Source: an uncultured Myxococcales bacterium | GTDB taxonomy: Bacteria; Myxococcota; Myxococcia; Myxococcales; Myxococcaceae | Length of the DNA stretch: 64,000 bases | NCBI GenBank assembly: GCA_937980205.1 | Contig: CALJKW010000050.1 | Span: 1 to 64,000, forward strand | Reading direction: 5' to 3' | In this document: positions 7,908-16,863 of the stretch, piece after piece | Position numbering within the stretch: position 1 is the first letter of the stretch | Layout of the letters: every line of letters begins with the position of its first letter | The notes under the pieces: model-generated | What the model was told of the DNA's origin: nothing | Seen by the model: only the letters and a program-made list of their open reading frames with translations | Database searches by the model: none | Made by a program: the position numbers and the translations under genes

Positions 7908-10900
7908 TCATTCGTCCCCGGGCTTCAGAACGCTGGCGCCCGGGAAGAACCGCAGGAGCCTGCAGACCAGGTTGGGATCGGTGCTCGGGATGAAGATCGC
8001 CGTCGGCTTGGCAGGATTGGAGCGCAAGGCGATCCTCATCGCGTCCTGGTAAAAGTCGCACGCCGCCCACCGCCACCGCAGGAGATCGGCGAGCTGCCAG
8101 AGCGGGTGTTTGATCGCCCTGTCCTTCTCGTCCTCCCGCCGCCCGCGCCGAAGTTCATCCTCCGGCGTCCAGTCGCGAGGTAGCCCGTCGAAACTGCCCA
8201 GCAGCATGGCAAGACCGACATAGACGTGGTTCGGCCGGAGGAAGACGTGCGTGAAGTAGACGGCGTCGAAGCTGACCAGGTCGTTCCGGCCGCGAAGAGC
8301 ACCGAAGTGCGCAACCTGCGCGTTCGGGAGCTGCGCTTCGAGGCCGGCGCGCACCTCGTCCTCAAACTCGAGCTGGGTGATCACCAGCAAGCGGGGCCCA
8401 ACCCGGTCCGCGTGACGCCGGAACTGCTCGACGACGCGGCGAACAACGTCCGCTCCGTCCTGTGCGAGTTCCTCGGCGAGCGTGTTCTTGCTCTTGCGGC
8501 TCGCTGTGAGCACGAGCGTCGTGTTCGGGTAGCTGGCCGCCGGGTACTGCTCTTCCGTATCGGCCCCGGTAAGGAGGTAGCGGGGATCGACACCGGCGGT
8601 GGCATCGAGGATCAGAACCGCTCTCGGGTTGCCGTCGCGCTCGTTTAAGAAGTCGGGCCAGCAGTTGATGGGCCTTCGCACGACGTAGCGGAACGCTCCG
8701 GATTTGAAGCGTTGGTGCTCCTCGATGACGTCGAAGTCCGCGTCGCCTGCGAAATCGAGGAGCCGCTTGAGCGCGCCAGCATCGCCAGTGTCGAGGCGCT
8801 CATCATCGAAGTCGTCCTCCTCGGTGACGTCGCGCTCCCAGCCCAAGACCCGCCGGCACTCCTCAGTCGTCAGGAAAGGGCTGAAGCGGTTGATCCGTGT
8901 GTAGACGGTGAGGTCGTCCTTCTGCGCCAACTCATCCCGAGCGCGCGAGCAGGCTTCCATGAGTACCTGCCGCCGTTGTTGGAGACGACGCAGCATCTCG
9001 ACCGCGGTCTTCTTCTTGGTCTTCTGGCTCTGAAGTGCGATCCGATTGAGCAGCGTGATTACCCGATCGAGGTCACCGCACTTCCATTCCGCCTCGAAGG
9101 TCGCGGGCGTTGACACGCCCAGCTCCACCACGCGGTACACGTCATCGGGGAGCTCGTCGAGGACAAGGGCTTCGGCCTTCACGGGCTGCTTCCCGAAGCG
9201 CTGCTGGATGTTGAGCCCCTGATGCGAGACGAGTCGGATCGGTGCACGCGCCCAAAGGGTCTTGGCTCCGACGTGCGGAGGCTTACGCTTGCGGTTGGTG
9301 TTCGCGCGGCAACTCAGGAACTCGCACTTGGAGCAGGGTCGCTCCCGGCTGCTGAGCAGGTTCTGGTCATGACCCGCGATGCAAAGCGGCGCCTGCGCCG
9401 CGAACTTTGTCACGGCGTAGGGCTGCCAGAGGTCCGGATCATCAGCCCCCCGCGCCCAGCTCGGGAGCTGGAGTTTGCCGCTCTCATCTTCCTCCCACTG
9501 GAGGCCCTCATCGGCAACGTATGGGTGGTGGAGGTTGAGCTGGAACGCGGTGGGATCTGCAACCTCGGTCTCGAAGCGCTCCCTCGTCCAGGTGTGACCA
9601 ACCACCGCGGCAAGTACCTTCCACACAGCGTCATGGGTATCGGCAGGTCGTCTGGGCTCTCTCAGCACCTCGCCATCTGGCCCGAGATAGATCCTGGGTT
9701 CGCGGTAGCTGGAGTTGAGAGCGTCCTCGTGCCGGAGCAGTTCTCTGACAAAGAGCCCGGAGATCACCAACCCGGTGTGCCCATCCACCTGCCGGAGCGA
9801 TGCCACATCAAGGAGGCCGCTGGTCTTCCCGTCTCCGGCTCGGGTCATGGTGACGAGGATCGACTTCTTGGGGTCGCACGCCCTCTCCCCCTGGAATGTC
9901 CTTCCTAGAACTATGGGTATGGCCCTGCTGATGTCGGCGTAGAAGTGAATTTCTCTGAGGCTCCGGTCGGTTCGGAGCCGATAGACCGCCGACATCGCCC
10001 CCGTAGTTGTCGGTTCCCAATAGCCCTCGTCACGGGTCCTGCCCTTGGAGCAGCGCGAGATCTCGGAGCTGATCTCCCGGGAGCTGAAGCCCAGCCGGGC
10101 CAGCGTGCAGGCGTAGCCGAACTCCAGCTCACTCCTTTTCTTGCTGTTCGCCGGCGCCGTGTACGCCTGCTCCTGTTGGTCAGCGATCCAGTCCTTGGTG
10201 ATGGCGAAGTCCAGGGCCGCCTTGGCCGCGGGAGTGAGTACCCAGGAGACAGCCCCCGAGGCAGCACCAGACTTCTTTTTCCCCTTGGGCGGTCGGCCCG
10301 GCAGGGCCGCCGCCGCCATCTTCAGCTCGCTCATCTTGTACGGCGGCCGCACCAGGGACTCATCGAACCCGGCGAGGAAGCGGACAGGCTGGCAGCCGCC
10401 CTCTTTGAAGTTGAAGCAGCCAGGGAGCCGAAGCACCGTGGTGACGTCGCACTTCTCGGTGGCACCCCCGAGGGTGTTCGCGATCCTCCACCATAGGTCT
10501 TCGACGTCCACCCTTGTCGACTGCGTGCTCACGTCGAGCGGCTCAGTCCTCAGATAGACGTGTACGCCGCGGCCGCTGGAGACGAAGAAGTGAGGTGGGA
10601 GTCCCAGACCCGCGAGCTTCTGTGCTGCTGCCTGCGCGATCTCCTCCGCGGTCTTCGCCGTGGGGCAGAGGAGGAGGGCGTGCTTCACGTCGATGTCGAT
10701 CCCAAGAACCCTAAGCTGCCGGGCGTTCTCCTTGGTCCTGCGGTGGCCGGACTCGAAGGCAGCCAGCGAAGCCGCGATCGACATCCGGTTCCTCAGCCAC
10801 AGATCGGCGTCCCTCCAGAAGTCGGGACCCGGATGCCCTCCGAGCTCGACCTCCCGGTTCACGACCTTGGTGCCCTTCTCATCCGGGTAGGCGAAGACGA

Positions 10901-10994
10901 TGACCCGGTCCCGTGCGGCGTGGACCAGCTTGAACCACCGCAGTGCGGCGTCTCGGTCGACAAACACCGGCGGCACTGGAGCTCCCGTCATCAC
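7908..10994 (-). CDS. Primase-helicase fusion: AEP-type primase with SF2 helicase (four-Cys insert)
   Basis: 1,028 residues. GTG (10,994) and ATG (10,991) are adjacent start choices. The N terminus is an archaeo-eukaryotic-type primase: GIDIDVKH (residues 98-105, metal-binding Asp pair), SSGRGVHVYLR (139-149) and LRLPGCFNFK (188-197). The C-terminal two thirds is an SF2 helicase: motif I TRAGDGKT (384-391), motif II LDEL (612-615), a late ILDAT motif, then LLVITQ and AHFGALRGRNDL near the end. Four Cys (538, 554, 557, 562) lie between motifs I and II, where XPD/DinG helicases carry an Fe-S cluster, followed by an RLVSHQGL segment like the NHALL motif. Probable replication protein of the mobile element. 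Confidence 0.8.
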   Translation of the reverse strand: MMTGAPVPPVFVDRDAALRWFKLVHAARDRVIVFAYPDEKGTKVVNREVELGGHPGPDFWRDADLWLRNRMSIAASLAAFESGHRRTKENARQLRVLGIDIDVKHALLLCPTAKTAEEIAQAAAQKLAGLGLPPHFFVSSGRGVHVYLRTEPLDVSTQSTRVDVEDLWWRIANTLGGATEKCDVTTVLRLPGCFNFKEGGCQPVRFLAGFDESLVRPPYKMSELKMAAAALPGRPPKGKKKSGAASGAVSWVLTPAAKAALDFAITKDWIADQQEQAYTAPANSKKRSELEFGYACTLARLGFSSREISSEISRCSKGRTRDEGYWEPTTTGAMSAVYRLRTDRSLREIHFYADISRAIPIVLGRTFQGERACDPKKSILVTMTRAGDGKTSGLLDVASLRQVDGHTGLVISGLFVRELLRHEDALNSSYREPRIYLGPDGEVLREPRRPADTHDAVWKVLAAVVGHTWTRERFETEVADPTAFQLNLHHPYVADEGLQWEEDESGKLQLPSWARGADDPDLWQPYAVTKFAAQAPLCIAGHDQNLLSSRERPCSKCEFLSCRANTNRKRKPPHVGAKTLWARAPIRLVSHQGLNIQQRFGKQPVKAEALVLDELPDDVYRVVELGVSTPATFEAEWKCGDLDRVITLLNRIALQSQKTKKKTAVEMLRRLQQRRQVLMEACSRARDELAQKDDLTVYTRINRFSPFLTTEECRRVLGWERDVTEEDDFDDERLDTGDAGALKRLLDFAGDADFDVIEEHQRFKSGAFRYVVRRPINCWPDFLNERDGNPRAVLILDATAGVDPRYLLTGADTEEQYPAASYPNTTLVLTASRKSKNTLAEELAQDGADVVRRVVEQFRRHADRVGPRLLVITQLEFEDEVRAGLEAQLPNAQVAHFGALRGRNDLVSFDAVYFTHVFLRPNHVYVGLAMLLGSFDGLPRDWTPEDELRRGRREDEKDRAIKHPLWQLADLLRWRWAACDFYQDAMRIALRSNPAKPTAIFIPSTDPNLVCRLLRFFPGASVLKPGDE

Positions 10995-11118
10995 CTCGTT
11001 GGCGGCATGCCTCCCGGCAGCAACCTTAGCGGGTAGCGCTGCCGAGCGGTCTGCCGGTGAAGGTCACCGCCGTAATCTCTGGCGTGGACAACTCTGCAGA
11101 TCGGAGCCTCGTAATCTC

Positions 11119-11487
11119 ATGGATACCCGCCTCGCCCGTCGGGCACGAAGCCGCGAAGAAAAGATCGCCATCGCCAGGCGCTGGCAGTCGTCTGGAAAAA
11201 CGCAGGAGGACTTCTGCCGGACCGAAGGAATCGCGAGCCGAACCCTCCGCGGGTACCTGGCCCTGGTACCGGAGGTCAGCTGGGACCGGCAACTCAAGGA
11301 GTCGGTGACGCGGGCGATCGACGCTCTCACCACGATCGTCAAGGCGTTGGAGCACCAGCCGGTAATGGCAGGAGTTGAAGGTCCGGCACCAGTACCGAAA
11401 CCCGTGGCGCCGGCGATGTCGAACAAGCTCCCGACCGCCGCGTCCGCGATGACCGGTCATCATGCCGGCTTCGTGTTCCGGCGGTGA
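11119..11487 (+). CDS. Transposase-type helix-turn-helix protein
   Basis: 122 residues from ATG 11119. The N-terminal half (SREEKIAIARRWQSSGKTQE, then DFCRTEGIASRTLRGYL) resembles the HTH of IS66 orfA and related transposase accessory proteins, with the pattern W-x-S-G-x-x-Q-x-x-F-C. The C-terminal half is Pro/Ala-rich and likely unstructured. No catalytic DDE transposase or terminal inverted repeats were seen nearby, so this is either a stand-alone regulator of the element or a leftover of an insertion sequence. It is divergent from the primase-helicase gene. Confidence 0.55.
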   Translation: MDTRLARRARSREEKIAIARRWQSSGKTQEDFCRTEGIASRTLRGYLALVPEVSWDRQLKESVTRAIDALTTIVKALEHQPVMAGVEGPAPVPKPVAPAMSNKLPTAASAMTGHHAGFVFRR

Positions 11488-11509
11488 CCGTGCGCCGCGC
11501 ACGCCACAC

Positions 11510-11935
11510 ATGAGACCGCTCCCAATGATGCTGGCTTCGCCGTCCAGGTTTGTGGAGGTCGACGCGCGCATCTCCCTTCCGGATGATTCTTCGCAGCTCA
11601 ACGCCGGAAGGACGCTTCGCGCCGTTGGGGTCGGCTGCGACGGCGCAGAGTACGATGGCATCGTCCACGTGCGGCTCGTCGATGGCGTGCTCACCGTGAG
11701 CCGGATCTTCTTCGACACGCAAGCGTGGGTCGATGGCGCAGTCGTGGCCGTTCTGGCATTGGTCGAAGCTGACGCCTGGGCGCGCCTCGTACCAACGGTA
11801 CGCATCGACCTGAGCACCGCGACCGCAGCCGATCGGCTGCGTCACGCTCGGCTACTCGCCCGCTGGGGATACCGGCAGCTGACCGACGACGTCTTGGAGC
11901 GGGCGTTCCCCGTGATGGACGACGCACCGGCCTGA
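11510..11935 (+). CDS. Hypothetical protein
   Basis: 141 residues from ATG 11510; an earlier in-frame start would overlap the upstream gene. Soluble, no signal peptide, alternating beta-like segments (IVHVRLVDGVLTVSRIFF, then VVAVLALVEADAWARLVPTV) and a helical tail (AADRLRHARLLARWGYRQL). The tail hints at an acetyltransferase-like last helix but no acetyl-CoA motif is present. Convergent with the exported protein gene, whose stop lies 8 bp away. Not recognised. Confidence 0.55.
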   Translation: MRPLPMMLASPSRFVEVDARISLPDDSSQLNAGRTLRAVGVGCDGAEYDGIVHVRLVDGVLTVSRIFFDTQAWVDGAVVAVLALVEADAWARLVPTVRIDLSTATAADRLRHARLLARWGYRQLTDDVLERAFPVMDDAPA

Positions 11936-11942
11936 ACGGCGG

Positions 11943-13193
11943 TTAAAGCTCGACGTCGCTGGCGGCGCGTCGCTCTGGCGTCACCGGGAACCGATATGCA
12001 TAGGGCTCGCTCCTTGCGAAGTCGGCGCCGAACCACTCGACGATGCCCCTCGAGATGCAGGCGATGAACTCGGTCGTGTCCGAAGTCGTGGGCTCGCTGG
12101 ACAGGATCGTGGTCGCATCCTTGGCAACCCTCCAGCGGATCTTGACGTCACCCATCGCACCTGGGTGCTTCGCGAGGTTCAACTGCTGGCAAGCCGAGAT
12201 CTGGCGCCATTGACTCTTGACGGTCGCGACCATGTCCTTGCCGAGCTGCGCGTTCTTCTCGCCATCGATCCCTGCGATGCGATCGGCGATGGAGCACTTC
12301 TCTCGGTTCGCGGCCGAGACGGTGGTGGACAGCCATGCGTGGCCAGCCTCGATGGCACGCTCGAGAAGCGACCTGCGTCTTGAAATGACCGGCTCCTCCA
12401 GCTGCAGCAATTGGTAGGCGTGGTTCCCGACCGAGCCCTGGTCCATCGACAATTTCTTCGCGACCCCCGGCTCCGTGAGCTCCACCATGCGGGACAACGT
12501 TCTGCCGTAGGTGGTGGCCTCGTCACATGCCGTCGAGAAGTTCAACGCTGGTCCTGGACGGCAGCGTTCGAGCGTGAGAGCGGAGTGCACCTCGCAGGCC
12601 TTCATGACGTAGGCGAGCTCTGGCTTTGTGAACTCGCTCGCGCGCGCCCCGGCGAAACAGGCTTCCTGTAGTCGCCCGACAGCCTTCGTGCAGAATCTGA
12701 CGACCGGGTCGAAGTCGTTCTGCACCACCTTCGCCTGGGCCTCGATCACCTTGGCGTGCGCCTGCGCCTGCGCCGCATAGCGCGCGAGGCGCTTGAGGCA
12801 AGCGGTGCCGGCCTTGATCACCGCCGAGCTGGGACGTTCGGAGGCGAGGGTGCGGAGGACATCGCCGCACTCCTCGGCCAGCGCGATGCCCTCGCGCGTG
12901 AGCTGCGCCGAGGTCTTCGAGCACGCGACCGCCTTCTGTCTCAGCGTCGTCAACTGGGCTCGCTTGCGCGCGCTGGTCTCGTCTTCCATGGCCTCGTCGA
13001 TTCGACGCACGGTCTCGGCACAACTTCGGACGGCTCCCCAGCCGCTCTCGTCCAGCTTCGACCTCTCGACGTCGTGCTGCCCGAGGGCTTCCGCGAGATC
13101 CTGAACGAGATCCTCGGGAGCCGAACTTGCTGTGAGCGGCGCGAAGAGTACGGCGGTGCATGCGACGAGCAGCGTCGGGGCAGTTCGGTTCAT
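11943..13193 (-). CDS. Exported protein with AgmX/PglI-like C-terminal domain
   Basis: 416 residues. A clear Sec signal (residues 1-25, ending TASSA) precedes a long helical region with many Cys (about 12) spaced through residues 55-330. The last 90 residues (GDVKIRWRVAKDATTILSSE, then ISRGIVEWFGAD) fit the AgmX/PglI C-terminal domain of myxobacterial motility and envelope proteins: a GxVxVxW strand, a C-I-S/R motif and a tail with YRFPV. A periplasmic role is inferred. It sits among mobile-element genes, so it may be cargo. AgmX/PglI similarity is by pattern, not by search. Confidence 0.65.
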   Translation of the reverse strand: MNRTAPTLLVACTAVLFAPLTASSAPEDLVQDLAEALGQHDVERSKLDESGWGAVRSCAETVRRIDEAMEDETSARKRAQLTTLRQKAVACSKTSAQLTREGIALAEECGDVLRTLASERPSSAVIKAGTACLKRLARYAAQAQAHAKVIEAQAKVVQNDFDPVVRFCTKAVGRLQEACFAGARASEFTKPELAYVMKACEVHSALTLERCRPGPALNFSTACDEATTYGRTLSRMVELTEPGVAKKLSMDQGSVGNHAYQLLQLEEPVISRRRSLLERAIEAGHAWLSTTVSAANREKCSIADRIAGIDGEKNAQLGKDMVATVKSQWRQISACQQLNLAKHPGAMGDVKIRWRVAKDATTILSSEPTTSDTTEFIACISRGIVEWFGADFARSEPYAYRFPVTPERRAASDVEL

Positions 13194-13283
13194 CTACTTC
13201 TCCCAGCTCGAGTAGTCAGCGAATGGTACACAACGCTAGCGTTGTGGTGAAGGCGGGCGCCCGATCACTATCTCCGCGGGCCC

Positions 13284-13574
13284 ATGCGGAAGAGGCGGCC
13301 TGACCGGGCCGACCAGTACAAGAGCCCGGCCTATCGCGAGATGCTGGAGCGACTCGCCGAGAACCTTCGGGCCGTTCGCGCTGCGCGACATTGGACCCAG
13401 GAAGAAGCCGCGCATCGGAGCGGGCTGGCAACGCCTCTGTATCAGCGCCTCGAGGCAGCGCAGACCAACGCCACGGTTACTACCCTGGCTCGGGTCTGCG
13501 CCGGAATGGAGATCGACGCCGCGCAACTGTTCCGCTTGCGTCCGCGCCGGTCGCGTCCACCGAAAGGCCGCTGA
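13284..13574 (+). CDS. XRE-family HTH transcriptional regulator
   Basis: 96 residues. The central segment (LAENLRAVRAARHWTQEEAA, HRSGLATPLYQRLEAAQTN, VTTLARVCAGMEI) is a classical Cro/CI-type five-helix HTH. N- and C-terminal tails are basic. It precedes a serine recombinase by 62 bp on the same strand and probably regulates it or the element. Confidence 0.85.
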   Translation: MRKRRPDRADQYKSPAYREMLERLAENLRAVRAARHWTQEEAAHRSGLATPLYQRLEAAQTNATVTTLARVCAGMEIDAAQLFRLRPRRSRPPKGR

Positions 13575-13636
13575 TCCTCAACACGCACCGTCCGGTGTGT
13601 GTTGCAAATGCATCCCATTCGGGGCACAATGGCGAC

Positions 13637-14338
13637 ATGGGTCCTCGTCGCATCGGTGCGCCAGATCCCAAGCGGGCGGTCGGCTACATCCGCGTCTCGA
13701 CCGACGAGCAAAATTTGAGCCCAGAGGCCCAACGCGGAGCGCTCAAGAGCTGGTGCGCAACCAATGGCATCGGCCTGCTCGCCGTGCATGAAGACATCGG
13801 TGTCTCAGGCGGAGCCGAGCTCGAGAGGCGACCGGGCCTGCTCGCTGCGGTCGACGACTTGCGGCGAACGCAAGCGGGCATCTTGCTGATTGCGAAACGT
13901 GATCGCCTCGCGCGCGACGTCATGGTGGCGGCAATGGTTGAGCGGCTGGTCGAACGAGCAGGCGGCCGCCTTCTGGCGGCGGATGGGACAGGGAACAGCG
14001 ATGGCCCTGAGGGCCTCTTGATGAGGGGCATCATCGACGTATTCGCGCAGTATGAGCGCGCGCTGATCCGAAGTCGCACGAAGGTGGCGCTCGCCGTGAA
14101 GCGGGCGAGAGGCGAGCGAGTCGGACAGATCCCGTTCGGTTCTCGGCTGGCCGCCGATCACAGCCATCTCGAACCCGACCCTAACGAGCAAACAGTGATC
14201 GCCCTGGTGCGAAAGCTGCGCGGCGCGGGCGAAACCATCGATGCGATCGCCGCCCGCCTCAACGCCGAAGCGACTCCTGCTCGAGGAAGGCGCTGGCACG
14301 CCACGACGGTGTCGCGACTGTTGCGACGAGCGGGCTAG
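13637..14338 (+). CDS. Serine recombinase (resolvase/invertase family)
   Basis: 233 residues from ATG 13637. The N-terminal catalytic domain contains YIRVSTDEQ with nucleophile Ser21, the helix motif KRDRLARDV, and GIIDVFAQYERALIRSRTKV before the long E-helix. The C-terminal tail (ETIDAIAARLNAE, then TVSRLLRRAG) is the HTH DNA-binding part. Size fits resolvase/invertase enzymes and not the large serine integrases. It is a second recombinase of the element, at the opposite end from the tyrosine recombinase, and could resolve dimers or invert DNA. Confidence 0.88.
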   Translation: MGPRRIGAPDPKRAVGYIRVSTDEQNLSPEAQRGALKSWCATNGIGLLAVHEDIGVSGGAELERRPGLLAAVDDLRRTQAGILLIAKRDRLARDVMVAAMVERLVERAGGRLLAADGTGNSDGPEGLLMRGIIDVFAQYERALIRSRTKVALAVKRARGERVGQIPFGSRLAADHSHLEPDPNEQTVIALVRKLRGAGETIDAIAARLNAEATPARGRRWHATTVSRLLRRAG

Positions 14339-14346
14339 AAGGGCTC

Positions 14347-14538
14347 ATGCCGAACGAGACGCAGGTCGCGCTCCGACTGCCGGCGGACGCCGTGAGGCGC
14401 GCCGCTGCCCTTGCGGAGAAAATGGCACGCGCCCCGGAGCTGCGCGCGTGGCGGCTGACACGCTCTGCGGTTCTGCGTCTCGCCCTGCTCCGGGGTATCG
14501 AGTCGCTCGAGGCCGAGTACCTGGGCAAGAAGAGGTAG
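14347..14538 (+). CDS. Ribbon-helix-helix DNA-binding protein, possible antitoxin
   Basis: 63 residues. TQVALRLPADAVRRAAALAE forms the N-terminal strand and first helix of a CopG/MetJ-type ribbon-helix-helix fold, followed by RLTRSAVLRLALLRGIESLE as second helix. It lies 8 bp after the serine recombinase stop and about 85 bp before a PIN-domain gene, the common order of an antitoxin-toxin pair. The toxin partner appears truncated. Confidence 0.7.
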   Translation: MPNETQVALRLPADAVRRAAALAEKMARAPELRAWRLTRSAVLRLALLRGIESLEAEYLGKKR

Positions 14539-14623
14539 TGCGAGCCCGTCGCGATCGGAGGGTTTATCGCTGGAACCGGTGCGGGGCGAAGCGACTCCGT
14601 CCAATTCTTGCGATGCTGTAGCG

Positions 14624-14950
14624 ATGATCGAGGTCCCGCAGCTACCGCGAGTCTTCACAGCGGTCGTCGATACAAACGTCCTCGTCGACATCTATACGGT
14701 CAAGGATCTCGAGCAGGAATACCGCAAGCTCGGCGACGGAGACGCGGAAGTGCAGCGCGCCGCGCGCACACCCAAGGCGACCTTTCGACGCGCGCGCGTT
14801 CGCGAGTCCGTGCTCCTGGCGTGTTACCTCCACAATTCACGCGCTCGCACCTTCGGTCTCGTCTCCGAAGCCATCCGGACAATGCAACGCATGGCCCCGC
14901 CGGACAATGTCGAGTCGTTCGGGACCCACTTTGCGACGCACTTCACAACA
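14624..14950 (+). pseudogene. Truncated PIN-domain protein
   Basis: ATG 14624 opens with FTAVVDTNVLVDIYTV, a PIN-nuclease first strand with its acidic Asp, then a helical part with VRESVLLACYLHNSRARTFG. After about residue 105 (ESFGTHFATHFTT) the reading frame enters DNA that is the antisense of the envelope gene at 14,824-15,843 and loses protein character; the frame stays open to 15,310 only as a shadow. The last PIN acidic residues are missing. I read it as a PIN toxin-like gene cut at about 14,950. Confidence 0.6.
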
Positions 14951-15843
14951 AGTCCGAGCTGCACGTCGACCCACAGAGCCCCGCGGGAATACAGCAATTG
15001 TCCCTGCAGCCGATGCTCGCGCGCGCGCGATGAGAGACCGGCTCCTACCTGCAGCCACACCAGCAGACCGCCAACAGGGTTGAGGGTTCCGCGCACGAAC
15101 GGCCTCCCGACGAAGTCCACACGCGAGCCCAAGCGTTCCTCGGCGCCGAGCACGTCGACGGTGAAGACGTGCAGGTGGGCGCCGAGGCTCAGGCCGAGCT
15201 CGAGACGGAACACGCCCTGTGTGAGCTGCAAGCCGGCGCCGACGAGCAGGTTCGCGTCGTACGCGGACAGCGGACCGCCGACGACAGGAGCCAGCGCGAC
15301 CTCGAGGTGAACTCCGACGACGGGGGTCGCGGCGAGTCGTGTAGCAAGCGCGACGAATGGGTCGAGCCCCGGAGCACGCAAGAGGATGCCGCCCGCCGCC
15401 AGCACGTTCCACAGGGGACGAGGCGGCGGCTCCGGCGCCGGTGATGAGGTGACGGCAGGCTCTACGGGCGCGGCAGGCTTCTCGGGCGGCGGGGTTTGCG
15501 GCGGCTCGGGGAGCGCGGTCGCCGCAGCGCGTGTGAGCTCGACGGCCTTCTGTGCCACTTCGAGGTGGAACTCACGAAGGTGCTTCGGGTCCAGCTCCAC
15601 GACGGCGCTGCGTTCTCCGGCCACCAAGGACACGCTGCGGCCTTCGCGCGTGATGCGGAGCCGGATCTCCGGAGAGGCGTTCGGTGTCACGACCGCGAAG
15701 CCTTCCTGAACCAGGCGAATCACGACGCCGCGCTCGAGCGTGACGGCGTCGAGCTCGAGGTAGCTCTTGCGATCGAGTGCGCTGAGGTCCACCGCGACCG
15801 TGTGCGGCGAGGCTGCGAGCGCGAACAGCCCCAACAGAATCAC
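14824..15843 (-). CDS. Exported envelope protein with probable beta-barrel C terminus
   Basis: 339 residues from a GTG start. A signal peptide (MILLGLFALAASPHTVAV) is followed by a small alpha/beta N-terminal domain, a Pro-rich linker (about residues 112-145), then alternating hydrophobic strands rich in Gly and Leu (LLVGAGLQLTQGVFRLELGL) that look like an outer-membrane barrel. The layout is like the protein at 50,213-51,157. The last 40 residues, after GALWVDVQLGLVV, overlap the broken PIN gene and lose the barrel pattern, so the native C terminus may have been replaced at about 14,950. Confidence 0.65.
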   Translation of the reverse strand: MILLGLFALAASPHTVAVDLSALDRKSYLELDAVTLERGVVIRLVQEGFAVVTPNASPEIRLRITREGRSVSLVAGERSAVVELDPKHLREFHLEVAQKAVELTRAAATALPEPPQTPPPEKPAAPVEPAVTSSPAPEPPPRPLWNVLAAGGILLRAPGLDPFVALATRLAATPVVGVHLEVALAPVVGGPLSAYDANLLVGAGLQLTQGVFRLELGLSLGAHLHVFTVDVLGAEERLGSRVDFVGRPFVRGTLNPVGGLLVWLQVGAGLSSRAREHRLQGQLLYSRGALWVDVQLGLVVKCVAKWVPNDSTLSGGAMRCIVRMASETRPKVRARELWR

Positions 15844-15931
15844 GCGCCTGAGGTTAGCGCGGGAATGAGCGAGTCAGATCTTCAACCGCCGTGACACCGC
15901 GGCGTGCGTGTCGCGTCATCCCGAGCCGGGC

Positions 15932-16795
15932 TCAAGGCGCTCTGCGCGGCACTTGTGCATTGAAGAAGCCGAGCAGGACCTGAGGCCATTCGGCCATGCG
16001 ATCGCGGACGTCTCCGTGGCCGGCGCCGGGTACGAGACGCCACTCTCCGCCCGCAGCTTCGGCCAGTCGTTGTGCCGAGCTCGGCGGCACCATCTCGTCG
16101 TCGGCGGCACCGACGAACAGGGTGCGACGGTCGCGAAGCTGGGGAGCCACGTCGAGCAGTCGGATGTTGCCGCCTGCCATACGACTGAGGCACCCCCACC
16201 ACGCCGGGTACTGCCGCAGAGGGCCCCACCGGCGGTGCTCGTGAAAGACCTGCTCACGGCCATCGGCCCAGGCGTTCACGGAGAGAATCGCGCGCACGCG
16301 GTTGTCGGCGGCTCCGTGCAGAACGGCGAGCGATCCCCCGTTCGAGTAGCCGTAGGCCCCGACGACCTCGACGTCATCGCGGGACACGAGAAAGTCCACG
16401 GCCGCCGCGAACGCGGCGCGTTCGGGCTCGCCGAAGGTCAGCCGCCCCGTGCTCTCACCGTGGCCTGGCCAGTCGATGGCCAGGACTCCGAAACCCGCAT
16501 TCGCCAGCAGCACGACGTCGGACCACAAGTCGGCTCTCGAACCTGGAGTGCCGTGTCCGAGGATCACCGCGACGCCGTTCGTGGGCGCGATGAACGACGC
16601 GGCGATGCGATCTCCGGCGCTGGTCGAGAGCGTCACGAGCTGGTGCCTCGGCACCGGGGACGGCAGCACGAAAGGAGTGGCGTGCGGATCGAAGTCTGCT
16701 GCCGCGCGCCGCGCCGTACGCATGGCTTCAAAGAGCACGAACCCGGCGAGGCCCGAAACCATGAGTCCTGCGACCATGCCGGTACGACTCTTCAC
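15932..16795 (-). CDS. Membrane-anchored alpha/beta hydrolase
   Basis: About 287 residues from GTG 16795; ATG 16777 and TTG 16846 are alternatives. The GTG was preferred because it leaves a basic KSRTG stretch before the N-terminal membrane segment. The hydrolase core shows the oxyanion motif HGTPGS, IDWPGHGES, the nucleophile elbow GYSNGG, an acid in GAADDEMVPP and the catalytic His in GAGHGDV. Substrate unknown; the family includes BAAT/dipeptidyl-type esterases. The active domain is predicted to face the periplasm. Confidence 0.8.
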   Translation of the reverse strand: MKSRTGMVAGLMVSGLAGFVLFEAMRTARRAAADFDPHATPFVLPSPVPRHQLVTLSTSAGDRIAASFIAPTNGVAVILGHGTPGSRADLWSDVVLLANAGFGVLAIDWPGHGESTGRLTFGEPERAAFAAAVDFLVSRDDVEVVGAYGYSNGGSLAVLHGAADNRVRAILSVNAWADGREQVFHEHRRWGPLRQYPAWWGCLSRMAGGNIRLLDVAPQLRDRRTLFVGAADDEMVPPSSAQRLAEAAGGEWRLVPGAGHGDVRDRMAEWPQVLLGFFNAQVPRRAP

Positions 16796-16863
16796 GCGCG
16801 GCGCTTCATATCGGCAACCGAAAATCGGCGAGAAATACCCGCGCAAGTAGAGGCATCGTGTGA

